In this document: positions 16,017-24,624 of the stretch, piece by piece
Numbering within the stretch: the first letter of the stretch is position 1
How the letters are laid out: each line of letters starts with the position of its first letter
DNA from: an uncultured Leptolinea sp.
Lineage (GTDB): Bacteria; Chloroflexota; Anaerolineae; Anaerolineales; Anaerolineaceae
DNA length: 64,000 nt
NCBI GenBank assembly: GCA_903828565.1
Contig: CAIKMQ010000046.1
Coordinates: 1-64,000, forward strand
Direction: 5' to 3'
Notes under the pieces: generated by a model
What the model was told of the DNA's origin: nothing
Seen by the model: only the letters and a program-made list of their open reading frames with translations
The model's database searches: none
Program-made: the position numbers and the translations under genes

Positions 16017-19000
16017 CTACTGCGTGCACTGCTGCCCGTCCCAGGTACAACCGTTGGCCAGGCAGGTGGATTTATCGGTATAGCTCGTGCAAGTCTGGCT
16101 ACCCGGCGTGGATTGACAGGTCCCGTTCACCAGGTAGCAGCCGTTTTGCTCGCATTCATTCGGCGAGTAATCCGCGCAGGTAGCCTGATGCGGTTTGGCA
16201 GTCGGTGCCACCGTCAACTGGCAGACCGGCGGCATCAGCTCGTACCGCAGGATATACCCCGTGCCGTCACTGTATCTGCCTGAAACCAGCAGGTCTACAC
16301 GAGTATCGGTGAGCTCACGTGGGAGTAAGCAGGTCGCCAATGAGGTGCCCATGCCGCTGCAGTCACCAGCTGCCGGGGATGTGCCATTGAGAGTGACAGT
16401 GTCGATTGTATTGCCGGCATCCACCTGGATGGCCAGGACCGGTGTTTGACCGGTGCACGTTATTCGGGCGGTATTACCAGGCAAAGCACGCGGGGTGCAA
16501 CCCGGAGTGCAGGTTTCCCCGGTATGTGTGTTGAGGTAGTTGATCACCAATAAAACATCGACCGGGCTTAATGCCCCATCCCCGTTGACATCGAAGAAAC
16601 CGGCACCAGCCGGACGCGGCGAAGACAGTGGGCCTGATCCGAAGGAATTGATCCGGTTGATGATCAGCAACACATCCCTGGCGGTCACACAGCCGTCATT
16701 ATTCACATCTGCAGGCAGGCCGGGGTGGTTCCAGGATGATACAGAGGCATCATCCGCACAACTGCCGCTTCCGGGTGTGGTGGGGGTATTGGAACTATTG
16801 CACTGTTCCGGCACAAACGTAGTCAACCCGTCATAAGTGTGAGAGATGGTCGAGCCATCCACCAGCGTAGCCGTAAGGCTAACAGCAGGTTCCGGGCTTG
16901 CCGCGGTCACTGTGCAGTGGAATGTGCCACTCGTTGATGGGTCCGCGCCGCATGGTACATCCCCTGAACCGGTAGAAGCATTGACAGCCAGCACGCTCGG
17001 GCCGCCGCTGATGCTGACAGCCAAATCAAACCCGGATGCCCCCTGAGGCAAGCAGGCTGGCATGACCGTCCAGATGGCACTTCCCTGTTGACTGCCGCAT
17101 TGCGCAGGCAGTGCTGAACTGGCATAGGGATTTGGCTGACAGAGGACACTTACACCATCCAGTGCGGCACAGAATTGTAGATCTGCTGGCAGCGGGATTG
17201 GAAGTTCGCAAGTAAATGCCCTGGATGATGACGTAGCGGAAGAACAGGGGGTCAACGTACCGCCGGTGTTGACCCGTACCTCAGCGGCACCTGCCGGGCC
17301 GACAAACTGCACAGTGGTGACCGCCCCCGGTAATCCACCCGGGCGACAAGATGGCTGGCCAAACAATAAGGCCGCCTGCCCTTCAGGTGACTGGGGACAA
17401 TCCGCCGGCAAGAATACCTGTTCGGGGACTGGAACACCGGTGGCAGGGTCACTAGCTAATGAACAGGCAAGGTCCAGATGCACCAGGCCGTCGCTCGATA
17501 CCGGCGGGGTCAGGCAATCCCAGCGGACAGCCGGACTGCTGCTTGTGGTACAACTGGCCGGGGAACTGAGCGAGATCAGTAAACTCTCTGATGGTGTGGA
17601 TGAAAGCACGAAACGGGAAGTCCCCGACTGATCACAGATTGATTGCAGCACCAGAGCGGGAGTATTGCTTTGCTGACTGCATGCTGGTACCTCGCCGGAG
17701 AAAGAACCAGTGAAACGCGTAACACCATCTAGAGCGATGAGCGTGGCATTACCTTCCACAGATGCTGGACCGGTCATACCTGCCAGCGGGCAGTCGGCAA
17801 ATCCCACCACTGCCAGGCATTCACTGGCGGGGTCGGTGAATTCAAGGGTTGCAGATGGCGTGCGGACTGATATGGAATTGAAAATCGCTGGAACGGCAGA
17901 TGTCAGAGCCAGGGATGCCGTTCCTTCGGGGTTGCAATGTGCCGCAGCTGTGATCACAGCCTGGTTGGTGTCGGGCTCTTCCCCCTGGCAGGAGGCATAA
18001 GCACTATCCGGCAGGCGGATGGCATACTCGCTTCCCGATAACGGGGTTCCATCGTCCTGTGTAATGAAGAAGCGCAAATCATGACCCGCACTTCCACCCG
18101 CCGGTTCCAGGGTGAAACTACACATCAGCATGGAGCGGCTGCCGTCATAAGCGCATGACGCCTGTGAACCATCGTGGGTGCCGCCATAAGTACCGCCGAA
18201 GTTGTTATCGGCTGGCAGATAGACCAACCCCTCGGCAGTAAATCCGCACAGTGGTACGGGGTTTCCCCAACTCCAAGCGCGTGGTAAGTCGTCCGGTTCG
18301 CGGTAACCGCGCAATCCAGGTTCCACGCTTTCACCACCTTCCAGCACGCGATGAAGCGGGTCCGCCCCGCTGACACCGGACACTTCCGCTGCATCCAGTA
18401 CGCAACGGAAACCTACATCGTTGAAAGCAGCAGCCGGGTCGATCCCGGCACGGTTTGCGGTACGCAACTCACCCGCAGTAGAATTCCAGCCACCGCCACG
18501 GATCACCTTATAAGTACCTGACCAGGGACCTACCGGATCGACATCCGCGATGTATTTGTAATAGTTCGCGTCATACCAGTCATTTACCCACTCCCAGGCG
18601 TTCCCGGCAAAATCCGACCCACCCAGGTTTGTATTGCCCGCAGGGAAAGAACCCACCTGGAATGGAATAGCTTCTTTACCACAACCTGACATTGCGGTGG
18701 TAGTGCAATCTGCGGGAGCAGTTCCCCAGGGATACAGATTTTCGCCCATACCGCGGGCAGCAGCTTCCCACTCGGCTTCGGTAGGCAGCCTGCCGCCATA
18801 CCAGCGGCAATAATCAGATGCCATGAACCAATCCACACCCACCACCGGCATATCTTCTGTTATGCCTGGAGTCACTGCCGGGGTCAGGCAGGCACCCGCA
18901 GACACGCATGCCCGGTACATTTGATAGGTCACCTCGCTCCGCAGAATCCGGAAGCCTGTGATTTCCACCTTATGCTGCGGTATTTCATGCGGTAAAGCGT

Positions 19001-19232
19001 AACTATCTTGAACATCGCTTCCCAGAACATAGATACCGCCGGGTATGGTGATACTACCGTCATCCGGTACTGGTGGCGCAAGGTCTACGATCGCAGGTGC
19101 TGTCTCAGAGGGAAGGACAACAGGGCTGACCGTTTCGATTGGCGCTGGTTCTTCCACAGTTGTACAAGCAGGCAGAAAAAGTAAAAAGGATACCGGTATG
19201 ATCATCCACAGAGATCGCGTCAGTTTTTGCAT
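16017..19232 (-). CDS. Large lipoprotein: FGE-sulfatase-fold domain, repeats, dockerin-like module, Cys-rich tail
   Basis: 1071 residues, ATG 19232 behind GGAGGTG. Lipobox LPAC (Cys23). An FGE/SUMF1-type domain (about 60-285) contains ITIPGGIYVLGS, GRLPTEAEWEAAARG, GNAWEWVNDWYD, VIRGGGWNST and NDVGFRCVL. The catalytic Cys pair of true formylglycine-generating enzymes is not present after RGGGW, so it probably binds rather than oxidises. The middle (about 300-830) is made of Cys-containing beta-rich repeats. At about 835-905 two calcium-loop repeats (DVNNDGCVTARDVLLIINRI and DVNGDGALSPVDVLLVINYL) form a type I dockerin-like module. Two Cys-rich motifs end the protein (ECEQNGCYLVNGTC, TCLANGCTWDGQQC). 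No cohesin or sulfatase lies nearby. Confidence 0.85.
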   Translation of the reverse strand: MQKLTRSLWMIIPVSFLLFLPACTTVEEPAPIETVSPVVLPSETAPAIVDLAPPVPDDGSITIPGGIYVLGSDVQDSYALPHEIPQHKVEITGFRILRSEVTYQMYRACVSAGACLTPAVTPGITEDMPVVGVDWFMASDYCRWYGGRLPTEAEWEAAARGMGENLYPWGTAPADCTTTAMSGCGKEAIPFQVGSFPAGNTNLGGSDFAGNAWEWVNDWYDANYYKYIADVDPVGPWSGTYKVIRGGGWNSTAGELRTANRAGIDPAAAFNDVGFRCVLDAAEVSGVSGADPLHRVLEGGESVEPGLRGYREPDDLPRAWSWGNPVPLCGFTAEGLVYLPADNNFGGTYGGTHDGSQASCAYDGSRSMLMCSFTLEPAGGSAGHDLRFFITQDDGTPLSGSEYAIRLPDSAYASCQGEEPDTNQAVITAAAHCNPEGTASLALTSAVPAIFNSISVRTPSATLEFTDPASECLAVVGFADCPLAGMTGPASVEGNATLIALDGVTRFTGSFSGEVPACSQQSNTPALVLQSICDQSGTSRFVLSSTPSESLLISLSSPASCTTSSSPAVRWDCLTPPVSSDGLVHLDLACSLASDPATGVPVPEQVFLPADCPQSPEGQAALLFGQPSCRPGGLPGAVTTVQFVGPAGAAEVRVNTGGTLTPCSSATSSSRAFTCELPIPLPADLQFCAALDGVSVLCQPNPYASSALPAQCGSQQGSAIWTVMPACLPQGASGFDLAVSISGGPSVLAVNASTGSGDVPCGADPSTSGTFHCTVTAASPEPAVSLTATLVDGSTISHTYDGLTTFVPEQCNSSNTPTTPGSGSCADDASVSSWNHPGLPADVNNDGCVTARDVLLIINRINSFGSGPLSSPRPAGAGFFDVNGDGALSPVDVLLVINYLNTHTGETCTPGCTPRALPGNTARITCTGQTPVLAIQVDAGNTIDTVTLNGTSPAAGDCSGMGTSLATCLLPRELTDTRVDLLVSGRYSDGTGYILRYELMPPVCQLTVAPTAKPHQATCADYSPNECEQNGCYLVNGTCQSTPGSQTCTSYTDKSTCLANGCTWDGQQCTQ

Positions 19233-19308
19233 ATCACCTCCAGTTAATATCCGATTTTATTATTGCACTATCCTGATTTTTTACAACAGAAATACCCCGC
19301 GAAAAATG

Positions 19309-19314
19309 TATAAT
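19309..19314 (+). promoter_or_regulatory. -10 element of trxA
   Basis: TATAAT 16 bp before the trxA ATG; AGGAG lies at 19321-19325, so the leader is about 10 nt. Confidence 0.55.
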
Positions 19315-19330
19315 ATCCACAGGAGACCGA

Positions 19331-19654
19331 ATGGCTAAACTTAATTCTGTAAATACTGCATCTCTCAATGACCTTCTGAAGAGTTCCACTTTGCCAGTGC
19401 TGGTGGATTTTGGCGCTACCTGGTGCGGACCCTGCAAGATGATCGAACCTTTTGTTGAGAAACTGGCATTGGAATATGAAGGAAAAATGACGGTTGTGAA
19501 ATTGGATATTGATGAGAGCCCCGATACGGCTTACACGTACCAGGTGATGGGCGTACCCACCTTGATGCTTTTTAAGAATGGCGCAGCTGTAGAACGGACC
19601 AGCGGTTATCAACCTTATGAGAACCTGGTGAGCCGTTTCAGCAAACACCTCTGA
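19331..19654 (+). CDS. trxA: Thioredoxin
   Basis: 107 residues with the active site WCGPCK and the cis-Pro loop GVPTLMLFKNG. Cytoplasmic dithiol reductant. ATG 19331 follows AGGAGACCGA. The S9 peptidase gene starts 8 bp after its stop, so they are co-transcribed. Normal length and composition. Confidence 0.96.
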   Translation: MAKLNSVNTASLNDLLKSSTLPVLVDFGATWCGPCKMIEPFVEKLALEYEGKMTVVKLDIDESPDTAYTYQVMGVPTLMLFKNGAAVERTSGYQPYENLVSRFSKHL

Positions 19655-19662
19655 CCCGGTTC

Positions 19663-21525
19663 ATGAAAACTGTAACCCCTTTCGGTACCTGGCCATCAGT
19701 GATCACACCGGCCGGAGTTTCTGGCCGGTTGCGCCTGGCTGATGCCAGAGCGACTTCATCAGGTTGGGTATGGCTGGAAAACCGGAAAGATGGGGCTTAC
19801 TTCGTTCAACGGTCAGGGGACCAGTTGGAGGAAATCTGCCTGCCTGTATCACCACGAGGTGGCTTAGCCTATGGGGGAGGCGAATTCGACTGCCGCGCGA
19901 ACCGGTTGGTTTATTGCGGAAAAGATGGCTGTTTACACATCCGCATGGAAGGTGAACCAGTTTTCAGGGCGATTCCTTTACCTGCCGGCAGTACTTCCTC
20001 CCCGACCATCTCTGCGGATGGCCAACTGGCTCTCTTTCTCCATTCGGACGGTGTGATCGATTCCATCGGGCTGGTGAGCCTGGCGGGAGATCGCTGGCCG
20101 ATCCGCCTGGTGCAAGGCGCAGACTTTTATATGCAGCCTTGCTGGCATCCATCCGGGAACTGGATTGCCTGGGTGGAATGGAACGCGCCGGCTATGCCGT
20201 GGGATGCCAGCCTGCTGAAGCTGGCTGCCTTCTCCCGCGGTGAGGAAACGCCAGAGCCGGGTGTGATCATTGCCGGTGACGCGAGTACCCCGGTTTTTCA
20301 ACCTGAGTTTTCACCTAACGGCCGTTCGTTGAGCTATATCACCGGTTCGGGAGACACTGACGAGTTGGTCCTCTACGACCTGGGAAGCGGTGAGAAACGA
20401 ATACTGCTGCGGGGGAAATACCTGCTGCCGCCAGCCTGGGTGATGGGGATGCGCACCTATGGATGGGACTCTTCTTCCGCATCGTTGTTCATTATTATTC
20501 AGAATGGGGACGGCACGGGGTCGCGGGTTGCCCGTATTTCCGTCAGCAGCGGCGAGATGGAAATGCTGGACCTTTCACCGTATACCAACTTCTCACAGCT
20601 CGTTCCTTCGCCAGAACATCCCGGATTTGTCTGCTTTGCCTCTTCAGCAATGCTCTCAAGCAGCCTGGTGGAATGGCGGGAAGGTTCGTTTCACGAACTT
20701 CGCCCGGGCCTTTCCATACCGGTGTCGGCTGATGATATTTCCATTCCGGAGCCAGTCTCATGGGCGAACCCTGATGGTTCGATCGTGCACGGATTGTATT
20801 ACCCGCCTAAAAATCCGCGCTGCACCGCAGCAGGTCTTCCACCCGCGATTATCCATATCCACGGAGGGCCAACCGCTGCTGCTGAAGCCACGTTCTCGCT
20901 GGAAACCTCCTATTTCACCAGCCGCGGATATGCCGTGCTGGCCGTCAATTACCGCGGCAGCACCGGCTACGGCCGGTACTACCAGCAATCACTGAATGGA
21001 CAATGGGGCGAATACGATGTGGAAGATGTATTGCAAGGAACACGCTTCCTGGTGGAAAACCGTCTGGCAGATCCACAGCACCTGGTCATCAAGGGAAGCA
21101 GCGCGGGCGGATATACCCTGTTGAATGCGCTTATCCGCGAACCGGAGCTGTTCCGGGCTGCGATCTGCTCTTACCCGGTAGCCAACCTGCACACCATCCT
21201 GGAAGAGACCTTCAAGTTTGAAGCACATTATTACGACTCACTAATAGGACCATACCCGGCGGAGAAATGGAAGTATGATGCCTGGTCTCCCATCCAACGG
21301 ATCGCTGCTCTGCGTACCCCTATGCTGCTGTTCCACGGCGATGCAGATCCGGTCGTCCCACGCAGCCAGAGTGATGAGATCGCCCGGGCTCTCGAACAAA
21401 ATCGGGTGCCTTTCCAGTACCAGGTCTTCCCCGGAGAAGGCCATGGCTGGAAGCAATCGGAGACGATTGAAACCTACTACCGGATGATCGATGATTTTTT
21501 GCTCAGGCAATTGATCCATGGGTGA
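19663..21525 (+). CDS. S9-family prolyl oligopeptidase / acylaminoacyl peptidase
   Basis: 620 residues. An N-terminal beta-propeller (about 40-370) is followed by an alpha/beta hydrolase domain (about 390-620). The catalytic triad can be placed: Ser in GSSAGGY, Asp in HGDADPV and His in GEGHGW. The oxyanion region is IHIHGGPTAAAEATF. No signal peptide is seen, so it is probably cytoplasmic and cleaves short peptides. It lies between trxA (8-bp gap) and murJ (8-bp overlap). Confidence 0.93.
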   Translation: MKTVTPFGTWPSVITPAGVSGRLRLADARATSSGWVWLENRKDGAYFVQRSGDQLEEICLPVSPRGGLAYGGGEFDCRANRLVYCGKDGCLHIRMEGEPVFRAIPLPAGSTSSPTISADGQLALFLHSDGVIDSIGLVSLAGDRWPIRLVQGADFYMQPCWHPSGNWIAWVEWNAPAMPWDASLLKLAAFSRGEETPEPGVIIAGDASTPVFQPEFSPNGRSLSYITGSGDTDELVLYDLGSGEKRILLRGKYLLPPAWVMGMRTYGWDSSSASLFIIIQNGDGTGSRVARISVSSGEMEMLDLSPYTNFSQLVPSPEHPGFVCFASSAMLSSSLVEWREGSFHELRPGLSIPVSADDISIPEPVSWANPDGSIVHGLYYPPKNPRCTAAGLPPAIIHIHGGPTAAAEATFSLETSYFTSRGYAVLAVNYRGSTGYGRYYQQSLNGQWGEYDVEDVLQGTRFLVENRLADPQHLVIKGSSAGGYTLLNALIREPELFRAAICSYPVANLHTILEETFKFEAHYYDSLIGPYPAEKWKYDAWSPIQRIAALRTPMLLFHGDADPVVPRSQSDEIARALEQNRVPFQYQVFPGEGHGWKQSETIETYYRMIDDFLLRQLIHG

Positions 21526-23068
21526 GAGAACCGGCCGGCTGGCGCGGATCTCCCTTCTTTTAGCCAGCTTTTTTCTGGTTGACAAAATCCTGGCTATTGC
21601 GCGTCAATTACTGACCGCACGCGTCTTCGGGCTCTCACCTGAATTGGATGCCTTCAATGCCGCCAACAACCTGCCTGACCTGCTTTTCGCATTGATTTCA
21701 GGCGGAGCGCTGGCGATCGCTTTCATTCCTGTCCTTTCAGAAGTCTTCACCCGCGAAGGCAGTGCCCCGGCATGGCGCCTGTTCTCACGCGTGGCCAACC
21801 TGGCATTCATTACAACTGCTGCACTGGCAGCGATCACAGCTATCTTTGCCAGCCAGCTGGTCAATTGGCGGTTGGGGATCGCTCCAGGGTTTCAACCGGA
21901 GCAGCGCGCATTGGTTGCAGAACTGATGCGCCTGAACCTGGTCGCCACGTTGATCTTCTCCATCAGCGGATTGGTGATGGCTGGATTACAATCCCGCCAA
22001 CACTTCCTGCTGCCAGCAGCCGCTCCCTTGTTGTATAACCTGGGGCAGATCATCGGCGCTGTCATTCTGGCACCAAGCAAAGGACTGCAGATAGGCCCGC
22101 TGCAATTACCTGCCTTTGGGCTGGGGGTTCGCGGATTGGTGTATGGCGTGATCTTCGGTGCCGTCTTGCACCTGCTGATACAAATACCGGGTTTGATCAA
22201 ATTTCACTTTTGCTGGCAACCCGATTTCGGGCTGAAAGATCCCCATGTGCGGCGGGTGCTCAGCCTGCTGATGCCCAGGCTTGGGACGATGCTTTCCATC
22301 CAGATGATCTTCATTGCAAGAGATAACCTGGCATCCTCCCTCCCCGTAGGGGCTGTTTCCGCACTGACATACGGCTGGATGATACTGCAGGTACCGGAAA
22401 CACTGATAGGAACTGCCATCGGGACGGCCATGCTGCCCACCTTATCCGAAATGGCTGCCCGCCAGGACTGGGAGCCCTTCAAAGCCGCGATCACCCGCGC
22501 CATCCGCGTATTGACAGCCCTGACCATACCGATCGCGGCCATTCTGGCACTGTGGCTACGACCATGGATCGCACTGGCATTTGGTTTTGACCCTGCCGGT
22601 ACGACCCTGATACACCTGGTGACGGCGGCTTTTCTCGCGGGTTTACTGGCACATTCTGTGATCGAGGTTGAAGCCCGGGCTTTCTACTCCACACAGAATG
22701 CCCGTCTGCCGCTTCTGGCTTCCATCCTGACCCTGGCGGTCTTTCTTGGTAGTGGATGGCTGTTCACTCCAAAGTGGGGCGCCGCTGGTATTGCGATCGC
22801 TGTCAGCCTTGCTTTCACCGTGGAAATGGTTTTTCTGGGGTTCCTGCTGCACCGCCATGCTGGCTGGTCTCCCCGGCCAGGCAGCTTTTTATTGCGCGGG
22901 CTGGTTGTTGTGCTTGCAACCAGTGGGATCTACATGATCAGTGCCACTTACCTTCCATCCCACTCCCCTCTCACCTCACTGCCGATATCCTTCTTTGGTA
23001 TGGCAGCCAGCGTTTTCATTGCTTTCTGGGTGCTGCGGCCTGCCCTGCGTGAACTGATGCGCCTGTAG
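21518..23068 (+). CDS. murJ: Lipid II flippase MurJ (MviN family)
   Basis: 516 residues, about 14 membrane segments. The N-terminal pattern LARISLLLASFFLVDKILAI and GLSPELDAFNAANNLPDLLF is typical of MviN/MurJ, as is SGGALAIAFIPVLSE. It flips undecaprenyl-linked peptidoglycan precursor across the inner membrane. The gene overlaps the peptidase by 8 bp, implying coupling. It fits a Chloroflexota member that makes peptidoglycan, as do the LysM protein and the RodZ-like protein elsewhere here. Confidence 0.92.
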   Translation: MGERTGRLARISLLLASFFLVDKILAIARQLLTARVFGLSPELDAFNAANNLPDLLFALISGGALAIAFIPVLSEVFTREGSAPAWRLFSRVANLAFITTAALAAITAIFASQLVNWRLGIAPGFQPEQRALVAELMRLNLVATLIFSISGLVMAGLQSRQHFLLPAAAPLLYNLGQIIGAVILAPSKGLQIGPLQLPAFGLGVRGLVYGVIFGAVLHLLIQIPGLIKFHFCWQPDFGLKDPHVRRVLSLLMPRLGTMLSIQMIFIARDNLASSLPVGAVSALTYGWMILQVPETLIGTAIGTAMLPTLSEMAARQDWEPFKAAITRAIRVLTALTIPIAAILALWLRPWIALAFGFDPAGTTLIHLVTAAFLAGLLAHSVIEVEARAFYSTQNARLPLLASILTLAVFLGSGWLFTPKWGAAGIAIAVSLAFTVEMVFLGFLLHRHAGWSPRPGSFLLRGLVVVLATSGIYMISATYLPSHSPLTSLPISFFGMAASVFIAFWVLRPALRELMRL

Positions 23069-23089
23069 AAAAGGGGCAGGTGATTAAGG

Positions 23090-23095
23090 TATAAT
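23090..23095 (+). promoter_or_regulatory. -10 element giving a leaderless transcript
   Basis: TATAAT, 6 bp before the ATG at 23102 with no Shine-Dalgarno. It sits just behind the murJ stop. Confidence 0.6.
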
Positions 23096-23101
23096 CACCA
23101 C

Positions 23102-24388
23102 ATGGCAAAAAAGAAAATAGTACCTGAACCAATTTCATCCCCTGAGGTTTCCGTAAATCTTGAAACCCCATTGGAAGTTGAAACTGAAACCCCGATTAAA
23201 AAGAAAAAGAACGGCTTATTCATCCTGAGCATCCTGGCCGGAGTGCTGGTCATCACAGCGCTGGGCGGCCTAGCAGGATATTATGCCGGGCTGCAGGTGC
23301 GCCGCGCCGCTGAAGAAAACAATCGCGCCGTGGCAGCTGCCACCCAGTTCCAACTCGGGCTGGAAGACTTCAATCGCGGCAATTACGATTTTGCCCAGCA
23401 GCGGTTCGAATACGTCATCCAGTTGAATCCATCCTTCCCGGGTGTGTTGGAGAAGATGGCTGAGATTGCCATAATCACCAGCTCGACAGCAACCCCGGAG
23501 CCTACCCCGGCAGCCACTGCCATGCCGACCTTTGACTCACGCAACGTAGACGGGCTGCTCGGCCAGGTACAGCAATTCCTGGTGGCACATGATTGGGATT
23601 CAGCCTTGCTCGCGTTGGATGCCATGCGCAAAGATAATCCGGCGTACAAGACGCTCGAAGTGGACGGCCTTTATTACCTGGCTTACCGCAACAGGGGAAT
23701 AGACCAGATCCAAAAGCATGGCAAGCTTGAAAAAGGGATATTTGACATTGCCATGATGACCCTCTACGGGCCAATAGACAAGGACGCACGTGACGCGACG
23801 GAGTGGGCCTCGTATTATATCTACGGCGCCAGTTTCTACAAGATCGACTGGGGCCGCGTCATCAGAGATCTGCAGATCGTCAACGACAACTACCCCTACC
23901 TGTTAGATCAGGGAGGCGTTCCTGCCACCACACGCTATTGGACAGCACTCTATAAATATGGTGTGCAGCTCTGGCAAGAAAACAGCACCAAGAATGCCTG
24001 CAAGGTCTATAACGACTACTACATGCCAGCATGGAATATGAATCAGAACATCCCGCAAGAAGATCTGAACCAACTGGGTAGTGCTAAAAACCTATGCGAA
24101 GAGCAGTTAAAGAACCATGCGCCCACATTTACAGTTTCCTCTCTTCCAGATGCTCAGGTAAGCATTGCGTATGACACCAGCATAACAGCGACCGACCCGG
24201 ATAAAGACAAATTGCAATTTTCCATTACCAGCGGTGACCTGACAGCCTATGGGTTGGCAATGGATAGCCAGGGACATATAACCGGAACCCCAACCACCCC
24301 CGGCACCATCACGATCTCAGTTCAGGTGACTGATAACCGTGAGGACGGTACACTGAACTGGGACTTCACGATTAACATCCTGCCGTAA
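23102..24388 (+). CDS. Membrane-anchored TPR-like protein with C-terminal He_PIG Ig domain
   Basis: 428 residues. A Lys-rich cytoplasmic head (1-38) is followed by one membrane segment (GLFILSILAGVLVITALGGL, about 38-60) and an extracellular TPR-like helical part, for example GLEDFNRGNYDFAQQRFEYV. A short Pro/Thr linker and more helical repeats come next (about 140-335). The end is a He_PIG-type Ig-like domain (about 340-428) with the signature GLAMDSQGHITGTPTTPGT. Role unknown; probably an envelope scaffold. The start appears leaderless, although murJ lies only 33 bp upstream. Confidence 0.78.
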   Translation: MAKKKIVPEPISSPEVSVNLETPLEVETETPIKKKKNGLFILSILAGVLVITALGGLAGYYAGLQVRRAAEENNRAVAAATQFQLGLEDFNRGNYDFAQQRFEYVIQLNPSFPGVLEKMAEIAIITSSTATPEPTPAATAMPTFDSRNVDGLLGQVQQFLVAHDWDSALLALDAMRKDNPAYKTLEVDGLYYLAYRNRGIDQIQKHGKLEKGIFDIAMMTLYGPIDKDARDATEWASYYIYGASFYKIDWGRVIRDLQIVNDNYPYLLDQGGVPATTRYWTALYKYGVQLWQENSTKNACKVYNDYYMPAWNMNQNIPQEDLNQLGSAKNLCEEQLKNHAPTFTVSSLPDAQVSIAYDTSITATDPDKDKLQFSITSGDLTAYGLAMDSQGHITGTPTTPGTITISVQVTDNREDGTLNWDFTINILP

Positions 24389-24554
24389 ATGCCACCCATT
24401 GCCTGTATCCGGCACCCGTCTTGATGCGGTAATCCAGATGGAAGATGGAAATAGAAGATTGATGATGGAATGCGCAAGGTATGGACGGCCATCCGGTAGC
24501 TAATTGGTTTTGAACGGATAAAACCAACCTGGTGTAATCATCAAGATCATACTA

Positions 24555-24590
24555 AAGCGGCTTACGATTTTTTCGGAAGCCGCTTATTTT
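24555..24590 (+). terminator. Intrinsic terminator after the He_PIG protein gene
   Basis: Stem AAGCGGCTT (24555-24563) with AAGCCGCTT (24577-24585), then TATTTT. A weaker 8-bp hairpin lies at 24504-24527. The rest of 24389-24550 shows nothing I can assign. Confidence 0.65.
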
Positions 24591-24624
24591 CGGTAATCAT
24601 TGTCGATATATCATCTTGCAGAAA

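Noticed and set aside
16017-19232. Active formylglycine-generating enzyme
   Set aside because: The fold is right but the catalytic Cys pair is missing, and no sulfatase gene accompanies it.
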